Shown piece by piece: positions 12,418 to 20,603 of a stretch of 31,471 nt of DNA. Source of the stretch: a virus; IMG/VR virus record IMGVR_UViG_3300034013_000057, positions 1-31,471 of that record; one strand, given 5' to 3'. Both the position numbers and the translations under genes were made by a program. The number at the start of each line of letters is the position of its first letter. Within the stretch, counting starts at the first letter, position 1. Below the pieces are notes generated by a model. It was not told the origin of the DNA and did not search any database. It worked only from the letters and a program-made list of their open reading frames with translations.

Positions 12418-12632
12418 CAATAACACACACTCCTAAAAATTTATCTTATAATCGCTATACAATAGAGTGTAGCGATATAGATTTACTAATTGAAGATTGC
12501 GTTAAAAGAATAAGACCACAAAGCAAAGAATATTACAAGAAAGAATTAAGGATTGATTTAGAAAAAAATAAAACTTCAATGATAGATACCCACGCAGGAA
12601 TGGGAGTATCTTATATAATAAAATTAATATGA
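12411..12632 (+). CDS. Hypothetical protein, 73 aa, accessory cassette
   Basis: The sequence is mixed alpha/beta with a basic middle (DCVKRIRPQSKEYYKKELRID) and a C-terminus GMGVSYIIKLI. It overlaps both cassette neighbours (7 and 4 nt). No motif recognised. An inhibitor of a host function is conceivable from the context but not shown. Confidence 0.6.
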   Translation: MVTITHTPKNLSYNRYTIECSDIDLLIEDCVKRIRPQSKEYYKKELRIDLEKNKTSMIDTHAGMGVSYIIKLI

Positions 12633-12901
12633 GAATATACAGAATAAGTTACTACACAGAATACGCTGATGAATGTTTTGATTCAGAAACTACAATAGAA
12701 GCAGCAGGTATTTACGATGCGCTTATTACGTTTCATTCTAACAATATATTCAAACGTATACATAAGATAGAAGAACTCCCTGCAATGACATTAGAACGCA
12801 GAATAGAATTAAAGGTAAATGAAGGTAACGATGTATGGATTCCTTATGCACAAATATCACAATCACTTCGGGATTTTTGGATAGAGTATTTTAAAAAATA
12901 A
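12629..12901 (+). CDS. Hypothetical protein, 90 aa, accessory cassette
   Basis: Begins MRIYRISYYTEYADECFDS, a beta-hairpin-like start, then a helix AAGIYDALITFHSNN, with IPYAQISQSLRDFWIEYF at the end. The layout (YRI strands, then a helix with A-GIYDALITF) resembles small phage proteins of unknown role. It is the last gene before the strong terminator at 12928. Confidence 0.62.
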   Translation: MRIYRISYYTEYADECFDSETTIEAAGIYDALITFHSNNIFKRIHKIEELPAMTLERRIELKVNEGNDVWIPYAQISQSLRDFWIEYFKK

Positions 12902-12927
12902 ATTGGTTGGTTAAATAGTTGAAATTA

Positions 12928-12954
12928 GGGTAGCAGAAATGTTACCCTTTTTTT
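12928..12954 (+). terminator. Rho-independent terminator of the accessory cassette
   Basis: GGGTAGC (12928-12934) pairs with GTTACCC (12941-12947), with one G-U pair, followed by seven T. A second small hairpin, AATAGC-TTT-GCTATT (12960-12974), with T-rich sequence follows, so this may be a tandem terminator. Confidence 0.85.
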
Positions 12955-12977
12955 GTTTCAATAGCTTTGCTATTTTG

Positions 12978-13018
12978 TTTAATACAATTTCACATAAAAG
13001 TTATTATTAAATAAAAAA
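12978..13018 (+). promoter_or_regulatory. Candidate phage late promoter or leader, copy A
   Basis: TTTAATACAATTT (12978-12990), exactly 10 bases, then TTATTATTAAATAAAAAA (13001-13018), ending 4 bases before the ATG at 13023. The same two blocks with the same 10-base gap occur at 21328 and 23997. It follows a terminator, so a new transcript should begin near here. Confidence 0.55.
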
Positions 13019-13022
13019 CTTT

Positions 13023-13700
13023 ATGAAGTTAGAAATTTCTATACCTACATCTTTAAAAGAAATAACATTAGAACAATACCAAAGATTCACACGTATAGCT
13101 AAAGACAATCCTGAAGGCGAATTTTTGCAGCACAAGATGATAGAAATATTTTGTGGTGTATCGTTAAAAGAAATATCGTTAATGAAGTTAAAAGACATTA
13201 CAACTATCACAAATAAGTTAGGTGAAATGTTTACCGGTAGTTATAAGTTGATTCAAACATTCAAACATAAAGGTTTAGAGTTTGGTTTTATTCCTAATTT
13301 AGATGAAATAAGTTTAGGTGAATATACCGATTTAGAAACATATATTTCTGATTGGGATAATATGCACAAAGCAATGGCGGTGCTTTACAGACCTGTAATA
13401 AACAAACTGAATAAGAAGTATCTAATAGAAGAATATAAAGGTTCTGCTACGTACTCTGATGCTATGTTAGATATGCCTTTAGAAGTTGCTTTAGGTGCTA
13501 TGGTTTTTTTTTATCATTTAGGCAACGCATTGTTGAACTCTACCCTGAATTATTTGGAGACGGACAAGCAGCTGATGGATTTGATAGACAAGCAAACTTT
13601 GGAAAAAAGTGGGGATGGTATAGTTCATATTATGGCCTTGCTCAGGGAGATGTTAGAAGATTCGATGAAGTTTCCCAATTACGGCTTACAACCTGCTTAA
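13023..13700 (+). CDS. Tail assembly chaperone, short (0-frame) product
   Basis: By position and frameshift it corresponds to lambda gpG: it should coat the tape measure protein during tail assembly and be absent from the finished virion. The 225-aa protein has a helical N-terminal region (LKEITLEQYQRFTRIAKDN), then ISLGEYTDLETYISDWDNM and KAMAVLYRPV. A run of nine T at 13504-13512 (codons 161-163) allows a -1 shift into a frame that continues to 13759. After the slip site the 0 frame still codes for 62 residues (NYLETDKQLMDLIDKQTL, GDGIVHIMALLREML) that look like a folded helical end, so the DNA is read in two frames. It heads the late tail operon behind leader copy A. Confidence 0.78.
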   Translation: MKLEISIPTSLKEITLEQYQRFTRIAKDNPEGEFLQHKMIEIFCGVSLKEISLMKLKDITTITNKLGEMFTGSYKLIQTFKHKGLEFGFIPNLDEISLGEYTDLETYISDWDNMHKAMAVLYRPVINKLNKKYLIEEYKGSATYSDAMLDMPLEVALGAMVFFYHLGNALLNSTLNYLETDKQLMDLIDKQTLEKSGDGIVHIMALLREMLEDSMKFPNYGLQPA

Positions 13701-13759
13701 CATTTTTAACATTCGAAAAAGAAAAGAACGAAATAGAAATACAACAAATTAGAAAGTAA
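13023..13759 (+). CDS. Tail assembly chaperone, long product by programmed -1 frameshift
   Basis: A -1 shift at the T run gives a product of about 245 aa (163 codons, then 82 from 13511). The shifted part reads LYPELFGDGQAADGF, then FGKKWGWYSSYYGLAQGD, then VRRFDEV and a Glu/Lys-rich end EKEKNEIEIQQIRK. It ends in a TAA that overlaps the next ATG (TAATG), exactly filling a gap that is otherwise non-coding. FGKKWGW with LAQGD and VRRFDEV recurs in Bacteroidetes phage tail genes. This matches the G/GT system of lambda-like tails, where the rare long form binds the tape measure protein. The shift itself is inferred from sequence. Confidence 0.8.
13503..13513 (+). other. Slippery site for -1 ribosomal frameshift
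   Basis: G followed by nine T and an A. In the 0 frame this reads GTT TTT TTT TAT; slipping one base back gives TTT TTT then TTA TCA. The T-TTT-TTT heptamer has the X-XXY-YYZ form. The +1 frame meets a TAG within three codons, so only -1 is productive. Confidence 0.72.
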
Positions 13760-14220
13760 TGAACCAATATTATAAAGTAACCGAAGTATTAAGGGATTCA
13801 CTCTACGAGGATGGAATAGTAAACAATGTTACTACAGGCGATATTTTCAACGTAGATTTAAACAAGACTACTATATTCCCTTTGTCGCATATTATTGTAA
13901 ACAACGTAACAGAATCTGAATCAGGAAACACAAACATATTTAACGTTTCAGTTTTACTTATGGATGTGTGTGATATATCTAAAGCTAATTCAACTGATAT
14001 TTGGTTAGACAATGACAATGAACAGGATATATTCAACACTCAATTAGAAGTAGGTAAACGATTAATAGCAAGTTTACGTAGAGGCAATTTGTATGATATG
14101 GGTTTTAGATTAAATGGCAGCATTAGTTTTGAAGCATTTGCTGATAGATTTGAAAACAAATTAGTAGGTTGGACTATTACATTAAATGTAGAAACTGCAA
14201 ATAATACTACTATCTGTTAA
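13759..14220 (+). CDS. Tail terminator or tail-completion-like protein, 153 aa
   Basis: It opens with YYKVTEVLRDSLYEDGIVN, then DIFNVDLNKTTIFPLSHII and NIFNVSVLLMDVCDISK, and ends in beta strands (VGWTITLNVETANNT). This resembles small phage proteins that cap the tail or join it to the head: an N-terminal helix followed by strands with FPLxHI and a long polar loop. It sits between the tail chaperone and a gp10-like neck protein. The family assignment is tentative; a structural role is much surer than the exact place. Confidence 0.55.
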   Translation: MNQYYKVTEVLRDSLYEDGIVNNVTTGDIFNVDLNKTTIFPLSHIIVNNVTESESGNTNIFNVSVLLMDVCDISKANSTDIWLDNDNEQDIFNTQLEVGKRLIASLRRGNLYDMGFRLNGSISFEAFADRFENKLVGWTITLNVETANNTTIC

Positions 14221-14762
14221 TGGCATACAATCTATTACATACACAAAAGACTTTAGAACGCTTTAGAGACTACGTAATACAACAAAGTAGAACTAACTTA
14301 ACTAAAGGCGGAAAGAACGTTACAAGCAATCTATATAGTCAATTAAAGGGCGAAGTAAAAGCAATGCCTAATTCAATAGGTATATATTTTGAAATGCCAC
14401 AATACGGACAATTTCAAGACAAAGGGGTAAAAGGTAAATTCAGTTCTTTAAAAGCACCTAACTCGCCATTTAAGTTTGGTAGTGGAACAGGTAAGAAAGG
14501 TGGATTAACCGAAGGAATCAAAAAGTGGGTACAAGCACGTAGAATTCAATTTAAAAAGAAAGACGGAAAGTTTATGTCTTATGAATCTACTGCATTTATG
14601 ATTACACGCAGTATTTATAATAAAGGAATAAGACCAAGTTTATTTTTTACCAAACCATTTGAAGCAGGATACAAGAAATACATCACAGAAGATTTAATAA
14701 AAGGATTTGCTTTAGATGTAGAAGATTTAATGAAAACAAGTTTAAAAGATATTAAGAAATGA
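14220..14762 (+). CDS. HK97 gp10-like neck/tail completion protein
   Basis: 180 aa with an N-terminal helix (TLERFRDYVIQQSRTNLTK), the beta element SIGIYFEMPQYGQFQDKG, and a glycine-rich loop (FKFGSGTGKKGGLTEGI) followed by VQARRIQF. The end is basic, with RPSLFFTKPFEAGYKKY. Strand-loop proteins with YGxFxDKGVKG and a C-terminal P-FF-P helix are of the gp10-like type that closes the head-tail interface. It is joined by one base to the previous gene and by ATGA to the next. Confidence 0.62.
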   Translation: MAYNLLHTQKTLERFRDYVIQQSRTNLTKGGKNVTSNLYSQLKGEVKAMPNSIGIYFEMPQYGQFQDKGVKGKFSSLKAPNSPFKFGSGTGKKGGLTEGIKKWVQARRIQFKKKDGKFMSYESTAFMITRSIYNKGIRPSLFFTKPFEAGYKKYITEDLIKGFALDVEDLMKTSLKDIKK

Positions 14763-15859
14763 AAGTAATTAATACACGCTCACCGTATTTTATAGAAGTA
14801 GATGAAGCAGGACAAGCTGCTGCACAATTGCGTTTGTGGGTTTGGAATAAAAATGAAACACAACCTGCAACGGCTACATATACTATTGAAAAGAAAATAC
14901 CTTCTGAAGATTCTCCTATAATTGTATTTAACATTTCGCCTTACATAGCTGAGCAAATAGAAACTATAAGTGCTGTAATAGAAAATAACCCTGCAGAAGA
15001 TTCTGACCAAATGTGGGTTTATGTTTATGCTGAATGGTATTTTAATACAGAAGGCGATAAAGAATGGGAATTAGTTAGAAGCATATCCTATGTAGGCACA
15101 CAATCGTTTACAGGCTATTTAGATGGCGCTAATAAAACGCAAAACAATAAGGTAGAGTATTTAACTAATCCAAACATTATTCAGTATTACAACGAGGCTT
15201 CTACACAATTACAATTACCTTACTTTAATGTATTAATAGAACACGATGGCGAATCTATAACTCGTGCAAATTGGCAGAATTTACGTACAACAGGTGTAAC
15301 TTCACAAATTATTTTAGATGATAGTTACCCTGCTGAAACTTATATGTTTAAGATACCCGCCAAAAACGCAGCTATTTCGAGCCATAACTTTGGGAATAAT
15401 GTTTACATCACGACAGATTTGTTTGAAGGTGAACTTCCAATAGTTACTTTTCTACCGGTATGCGAAAGTAAATACACCCCTGTAGTTTGTACGTTTATTA
15501 ATCGTTATGGTGGTTGGCAGTTTCTAACATTTTGGAAGGCACAAACAAACAATGTAGAAGTAAAGAATAGTGAGTTTAGATTACTGCCTGATAATTGGGA
15601 TTACAATCCATTAAGAAACCAAACACAGCAGTTTAATTTTAATGGAACACAAAGTGTAAAACTAAATACAGGTTGGGTAGATGAAAACTATTCTGATTTA
15701 ATGTTTGATTTAATGGCTTCAGAAACTATTTTATTAGATAACAAACCTGCAAATATCAAAACTAAATCTATGCCAATTAAAACAGGTTTAATGGATAAGA
15801 TGATTAATTACGAAGTAGAATTTGAATATAGTTACAACCTAATAAACGATGTAGTATAA
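14759..15859 (+). CDS. Structural tail protein, 366 aa
   Basis: Beta-rich throughout, beginning with MKVINTRSPYFIEVDEAGQ and strands rich in alternating hydrophobics. The middle has NRYGGWQFLTFWKAQ and the end MINYEVEFEYSYNLIN. Proteins like this, with SPYFIEV near the start, occur beside the large tail protein in Bacteroidetes phages and are probably part of the tail tip or an Ig-like decoration. It is joined by ATGA and TAATG overlaps to its neighbours. No enzyme motif seen. Confidence 0.6.
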   Translation: MKVINTRSPYFIEVDEAGQAAAQLRLWVWNKNETQPATATYTIEKKIPSEDSPIIVFNISPYIAEQIETISAVIENNPAEDSDQMWVYVYAEWYFNTEGDKEWELVRSISYVGTQSFTGYLDGANKTQNNKVEYLTNPNIIQYYNEASTQLQLPYFNVLIEHDGESITRANWQNLRTTGVTSQIILDDSYPAETYMFKIPAKNAAISSHNFGNNVYITTDLFEGELPIVTFLPVCESKYTPVVCTFINRYGGWQFLTFWKAQTNNVEVKNSEFRLLPDNWDYNPLRNQTQQFNFNGTQSVKLNTGWVDENYSDLMFDLMASETILLDNKPANIKTKSMPIKTGLMDKMINYEVEFEYSYNLINDVV

Positions 15860-18261
15860 TGCAAACAGTACAAATATACATTTACGTAGATGGTGTAATT
15901 AATCGCATTGAATTATTTAAAGATGAAAAGATAAGTGTAACTTCTTCTATTCAGAATTTTAATGATTTAGGAAAGCTGTTTACGGATTATTCACAATCGT
16001 TTACTATTCCTGCAAGTAAGCACAACAACGCTATTTTCAAACATTGGTACGAATCAGCAGTAGGTGAAACAGATTTAGATGGAATTAATTTAGTAGAAGG
16101 TACAGCATTCGACCATAGAATAAAGTATTACGGATATATTGAAATAGATACTATTCCTTTTCGTGATGGTAAATTCACAATGGAAAAGGCTAATAAGAAA
16201 AACGGCTTTATTGAGAGTTACTCAATAAATTTCGTTGGTAATTTGGTGCAACTTAAGGACAAGTTTTTAGAGGACAAAATAGGAAGTTTACCTCGATTAA
16301 GTGAATTAAATTTAGATTACAATTTGGCCTCAGTTGTTGCTACAATGAACACAACGACTCCAACCGATGTTTACTTCCCTATTATTGGGAACGATAAAAG
16401 ATATGAATATCAAACGGGAGATATTGTAGACGATGTTACCTTATTAAGTGGCGCAATAAATTACGAGGATTTATTCCCTACTATTCGAGTTTCAAAAATA
16501 TTTGAGTATATCCAATCACAATATGGCCTAAATTTTACAGGAGAATTTTTAAATAGTCAGACATTTAGCAAGTTGTTTTTATATTGCAAAAACGCTGACA
16601 AAATGATTTTTAGAAGTAATTTAACAAAAGTAAATTTTACTTCTGGCAGCTTAACAGGTTTAAATTTAACCACTGACATATTAAATGTAGATTATAGGGA
16701 AATTTCAATGCCTTGGATTGCTATTTTTAATCCATCTCCACCGCCGCCATTTACTAATCCCGATAGTTTATTCCCTGATACTGCTATATTTAATTTAAAA
16801 GTATTTACATCTTCAACAAATTACAACGTTCACGTTTATAATAATGGCGTTCCTTATTTAACATTTTTAAATTTAAACGGAAATAGTACGAACACTTTTA
16901 GAACCCAAGGAGGCTTTTTTAGTGAAAATTTCAATTTTACGTTTTTTATTAATTCAGATATTGGAGCGGTTACTTTTACAACTCAATTAATTGCAACTTA
17001 TACTAAACTTAATAATATAGGTCTTACATTTGGCGGGTATTTTAGATCTCAACAAACAGCCTTTTCAGCAAGTCAAACAACAAATGGACAATTAAATATT
17101 GCAAGTTTAGTACCTGATATAAAAGTCAGCGATTTTGTTACAGGATTGGTTAAGATGTTCAATATGGTAATCGTTCCAACTGCTGAAAATACGTTTGAAT
17201 TTACACCTTTAGAAAAATGGTATCAGGATGGTGATACAATAGATATTACTAAATACATACAACAAAACGAATTAGAAATAAATAAACCTAAACTATTTAA
17301 AAGAATTGATTTTAAACACGAAAAATCTGAGAATATTTTAAATATAAAATACATAGAAATGAATCCACCACTTGAATATGGTGATTTGTTTTTTGAAAAT
17401 CCTAATTCAGCATTTACAGAAAATTACGAAGTTAAAACGCCTTTTGAAGATGTAATGTGGGAGCGTACAACTGGAACTGATTTTTTAACCGCTACAATGT
17501 GGACAAAAGACCTACAGCCATACGTTCCAAAACCTGTATTAATGTACGACAATGGTATTGAAACTTTTGAAGGTGCTTCTTCAAATTCAATTTACTTTAA
17601 AAATTCAAGTGGTGCAAATATTTTATCAAATAAATACCGTAGGTTTTCAAACGAAATACAATTAGGAGCAACGGATTTAACTTATTTACAAACTTTAAAT
17701 TGGGGAGTAGAAAATTCAGTTTGGAATTTATCATTTGCACCAAACGGATTGTATCAGCAATTTTATAGCCAATACATAAACAACCTATACAATCAACGTA
17801 CAAGAGTTATAAAAGCAAAAGGTAATTTCAATCCTTATTTGCTATCTACATTAAAGTTAAATGATAGGGTAGTAGTTTCTAATAAACGATACATTATAAA
17901 CACACTTACAACTGATTTAACTACAGGTGAAGTAGAATTAGAACTACTAAACGATTTTAGGGATATAACGCAAGATACGACCTATTTACGCTTTTCAAAC
18001 ATACCATTCTTACAAGTAGATAATATCGCACAAAAAGTTCAGTTTATAATTTACAAAAATAACTACGATACGTTTGATGTAAAAACATCTACCGACTTTT
18101 TAACTTATACAACATCTACAGATAACGATGCTGATATATTGTTAGATGTAACTATACCCATTAATACTACTGCTGCTGATAGAGTGGATGCAATAATATT
18201 AGAATATTTTATAGAAGGAGTTAAAACAAACATACAAATACCTGTACTACAATATGCTTAA
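15859..18261 (+). CDS. Large tail protein, 800 aa, probable tail tip or hub component
   Basis: It starts VQIYIYVDGVINRIELFKDEKIS and soon has FTDYSQSFTIPASKHNN-IFKHWY, a recognisable opening of large tail proteins in Bacteroidetes phages. The rest is beta-rich with many aromatics (FNLKVFTSS, YTKLNNIGLTFGGYF) and a Pro-rich patch (PSPPPPF, near residue 295). Residues about 405-470 (VSDFVTGLVKMFNMVIVPTAENTFEFTPLEKWYQDGD) look like hub-type domains with a helix followed by strands. It precedes the tape measure gene, an unusual order. No catalytic motif identified. Confidence 0.62.
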   Translation: MQTVQIYIYVDGVINRIELFKDEKISVTSSIQNFNDLGKLFTDYSQSFTIPASKHNNAIFKHWYESAVGETDLDGINLVEGTAFDHRIKYYGYIEIDTIPFRDGKFTMEKANKKNGFIESYSINFVGNLVQLKDKFLEDKIGSLPRLSELNLDYNLASVVATMNTTTPTDVYFPIIGNDKRYEYQTGDIVDDVTLLSGAINYEDLFPTIRVSKIFEYIQSQYGLNFTGEFLNSQTFSKLFLYCKNADKMIFRSNLTKVNFTSGSLTGLNLTTDILNVDYREISMPWIAIFNPSPPPPFTNPDSLFPDTAIFNLKVFTSSTNYNVHVYNNGVPYLTFLNLNGNSTNTFRTQGGFFSENFNFTFFINSDIGAVTFTTQLIATYTKLNNIGLTFGGYFRSQQTAFSASQTTNGQLNIASLVPDIKVSDFVTGLVKMFNMVIVPTAENTFEFTPLEKWYQDGDTIDITKYIQQNELEINKPKLFKRIDFKHEKSENILNIKYIEMNPPLEYGDLFFENPNSAFTENYEVKTPFEDVMWERTTGTDFLTATMWTKDLQPYVPKPVLMYDNGIETFEGASSNSIYFKNSSGANILSNKYRRFSNEIQLGATDLTYLQTLNWGVENSVWNLSFAPNGLYQQFYSQYINNLYNQRTRVIKAKGNFNPYLLSTLKLNDRVVVSNKRYIINTLTTDLTTGEVELELLNDFRDITQDTTYLRFSNIPFLQVDNIAQKVQFIIYKNNYDTFDVKTSTDFLTYTTSTDNDADILLDVTIPINTTAADRVDAIILEYFIEGVKTNIQIPVLQYA

Positions 18262-18406
18262 ACAAATATTTGAACTATTGCAATGTACCGAACATTACGG
18301 ACAAAGCGAATTAATAGAAATTGCTAAAGGCAAATTTGAACTGCCTACAACATTTAAAAAAGGATATACACAAATTAAAAGGGAAATGAAATGGCCGAAA
18401 AAATAG
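18254..18406 (+). CDS. Small protein, 50 aa, before the tape measure gene
   Basis: MLKQIFELLQCTEHYGQSE, then IAKGKFELPTTFKKGYTQI, ending in basic KWPKK. It overlaps the 800-aa gene by 8 nt and the tape measure gene by 16 nt, so both ends are coupled. Ribosomes could pass between the two large genes through it. No function known. Confidence 0.55.
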   Translation: MLKQIFELLQCTEHYGQSELIEIAKGKFELPTTFKKGYTQIKREMKWPKK

Positions 18407-20016
18407 AAGTTGACTTAGAAGTAAAAAGTAATTTAGAGCCAACGATTCAGAATTTAAGAGAATTAAAAAATCAGTTAAAACAAACTGCTGCGGGTAGTTC
18501 TGAATTTAATAAAATTTCTGCTCAAATTCGTGATATGGATGATGCCATATCTGATGCTAAAGCTACCAATGATGATTTTCTTGGGCAATTAGAAAATGCT
18601 TCAGGGCCATTAGGTGCATTAGGTCAAGGCATACGTGGTGCTGAAAGAACATTTAGTTCCTTTAATGGTGCTTTAAAGGCTTCTGTAATTGGTTTAATAG
18701 TTGGTTTAATTGGTGGTTTAGTAAAAGCGTTCCAAGATAATGAAGTAGCAATGAAAAAGCTACAACCATTATTGCAAGGAATGGAAAAAATATTTCAAGG
18801 AATATTTCGTGTAGTTGAACCTTTGTTTAACATATTAGTAGATTTAGCTTTACAGGCTTTACCTTACGTTTCACAAGCGTTTAATGTAGTTTATTCAAGT
18901 GTTACTGCAGTATTCCAATCTTTAGGAATGTTAGGCGGTGCAGTAAAGAAATTAATATCAGGTGATTTTAGCGGTGCTTTTGAAGATGCAAAAAAATCAG
19001 TAACATCATTTAGCCAAAACTATGATGATGCTTCTAAACGATTTATTACAGGCACAAAAGAAATGACTGCTGCAGAAAAAGAAGCAGCAGAAAAACAAAA
19101 AGAATTATTAGAAAAGCAAAAAGAAGCAAGAAGAAAAGCAGCAGAAGAATTAGCCGCACAAAGAAAAAGGGATTTAGATGCTTTAAAAGCCGCTTTAAAA
19201 GCGCAACAAGATGCAACTCAAACTACATATAATGAAGTTACACAAGCTATAGGTGATGCGCAAGATAAACAATCTGAATTTTTTATGACTGCTACAGAAG
19301 CAGAAATAAGAAATGTACAGGATAAATACTTTAGATTATTAGAATTAGCTAAACAACAAAATAGAAGCAAAGAAGAAATAGATGCTTTAGAAATTGCACG
19401 TGATAACGAAGTAAACGATATAAAGCTAAAGAACAAACAAGATGCAGGAAAAAAGGAAATAGATATTGATAAAGCAGTAGCTGAAGCAAAAAAATCAATC
19501 CAAGATGCTTCTTTTTCTGTAGTTGAAGGTGGTATTGGTTTATTAAAAGGGTTATTTGAAAAGAATAAAGGAATACAAAAAGCATTATTAATAGCTGAAA
19601 GTGCTACAGGTATTGCAAGAATTATTACCAATACATCAGCAGCCAATGCAGCAGATGCTTTTAGTGCTTCTATGATGGGACCAATAGCAGGTCCACCATA
19701 TTTAGCTACTAAATTAGCTTTAAATAAAGTTGGTGCAGGTATTGGTATTGCTGCTAACGTACTTGCTACAACAAAAGCATTAAGTGCTTTAGGTGGTGGT
19801 TCTGCAGGTGGTGGTTCTGCACCAAGCAATCAAGCAGGTGGTGGTGGTGGAAACGCACCACAATTTAACGTAGTAGGTGCTACAGGAGTAAATCAATTAG
19901 CAGGTGCAATTAGTAATAGAGAACAACAACCTGTACAAGCGTATGTAGTAGCTAATAATGTAACTACTGCACAAAGTTTAGATAGAAATATAATCCGTTC
20001 AGCTACATTAGGATAA
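18391..20016 (+). CDS. Tail tape measure protein, 541 aa
   Basis: Tape measure proteins set tail length and are ejected into the cell envelope with the DNA. Features seen: an N-terminal helical region (LEVKSNLEPTIQNLRELKN), two hydrophobic segments (SVIGLIVGLIGGLVKAF near 94-110 and a stretch near 145-170), a long Glu/Lys/Ala coiled coil (about 220-270, repeated EKQKE and KRDLDALKAALK), another hydrophobic part (LIAESATGIARII, SAANAADAF) and a Gly-rich C-terminus (SALGGGSAGGG). If length follows the usual 1.5 angstrom per residue, the tail would be about 80 nm. Confidence 0.85.
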   Translation: MAEKIEVDLEVKSNLEPTIQNLRELKNQLKQTAAGSSEFNKISAQIRDMDDAISDAKATNDDFLGQLENASGPLGALGQGIRGAERTFSSFNGALKASVIGLIVGLIGGLVKAFQDNEVAMKKLQPLLQGMEKIFQGIFRVVEPLFNILVDLALQALPYVSQAFNVVYSSVTAVFQSLGMLGGAVKKLISGDFSGAFEDAKKSVTSFSQNYDDASKRFITGTKEMTAAEKEAAEKQKELLEKQKEARRKAAEELAAQRKRDLDALKAALKAQQDATQTTYNEVTQAIGDAQDKQSEFFMTATEAEIRNVQDKYFRLLELAKQQNRSKEEIDALEIARDNEVNDIKLKNKQDAGKKEIDIDKAVAEAKKSIQDASFSVVEGGIGLLKGLFEKNKGIQKALLIAESATGIARIITNTSAANAADAFSASMMGPIAGPPYLATKLALNKVGAGIGIAANVLATTKALSALGGGSAGGGSAPSNQAGGGGGNAPQFNVVGATGVNQLAGAISNREQQPVQAYVVANNVTTAQSLDRNIIRSATLG

Positions 20017-20051
20017 ATAAAACAAAATGCTTGTAAATTAATTTTAAAAGT

Positions 20052-20603
20052 ATGGCATTAGTTTATAGACATTTAAAACCTTGTGGTGAAGTTTTTTATA
20101 TTGGAATAGGAGTTTCTAAAAAAAGAGCATACTCTAAATACGGAAGAAATAAACATTGGATTAATACTATAAATAAATATGGTTATGAAATTCAAATTTT
20201 AATTACCGGTATAGAATATGAATTAGCTAAAGAAATAGAAGTTGATTTAATTTCTTTTTATGGAAGGAAAGATTTAGATAAAGGAACTTTAGTAAATATG
20301 ACTGATGGTGGTGAAGGTGCTACTAACATAAATGCAGAAGAAAAACTAAAAAAGAAAATTAGATTAATTGATTATAACAAACACAATAAAGATTATTCTT
20401 TTACTCAAAACGAAAGTTATAAATCTAATATGCGAAATTCTTGTTTAGGAAAGAATAATAAAAAAATAATTGATTTAGAAACAAAAGTAATATTTGAATC
20501 ATTACGAAAAGCGTCTGAATTAAACAACATAAGTTATACTATGTTAAGTCAAATGTTAAACAATAAAAAACCAAATAAAACAAATTTACAATGGCTAAAT
20601 TAG
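20052..20603 (+). CDS. GIY-YIG homing endonuclease with NUMOD1-like end, copy 1
   Basis: A mobile nuclease of 183 aa. The GIY-YIG fold shows at the start: VYRH (4-7), FYIGIG (15-20), R25 in KKRAYSKYGRNKHW, a Glu-bearing helix (LAKEIEVDLISFYG) and LVNMTDGGEG. The classical GIY tripeptide is replaced by VYR. The C-terminus (about 140-183) is a NUMOD1-like DNA-binding helix-turn-helix (KIIDLETKVIFESLRKASE, then ISYTMLSQMLNN). It lies between the tape measure and the head protease, overlapping the protease by 13 nt, and is more AT-rich than both. It is paralogous to 26681-27289. Confidence 0.88.
   Translation: MALVYRHLKPCGEVFYIGIGVSKKRAYSKYGRNKHWINTINKYGYEIQILITGIEYELAKEIEVDLISFYGRKDLDKGTLVNMTDGGEGATNINAEEKLKKKIRLIDYNKHNKDYSFTQNESYKSNMRNSCLGKNNKKIIDLETKVIFESLRKASELNNISYTMLSQMLNNKKPNKTNLQWLN

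Noticed and set aside
19218-19829. 203-codon open frame on the minus strand inside the tape measure gene
   Set aside because: It is a shadow of a low-complexity Ala/Lys-rich + strand gene. It has no start context, no neighbours on that strand, and all credible genes run on the + strand.
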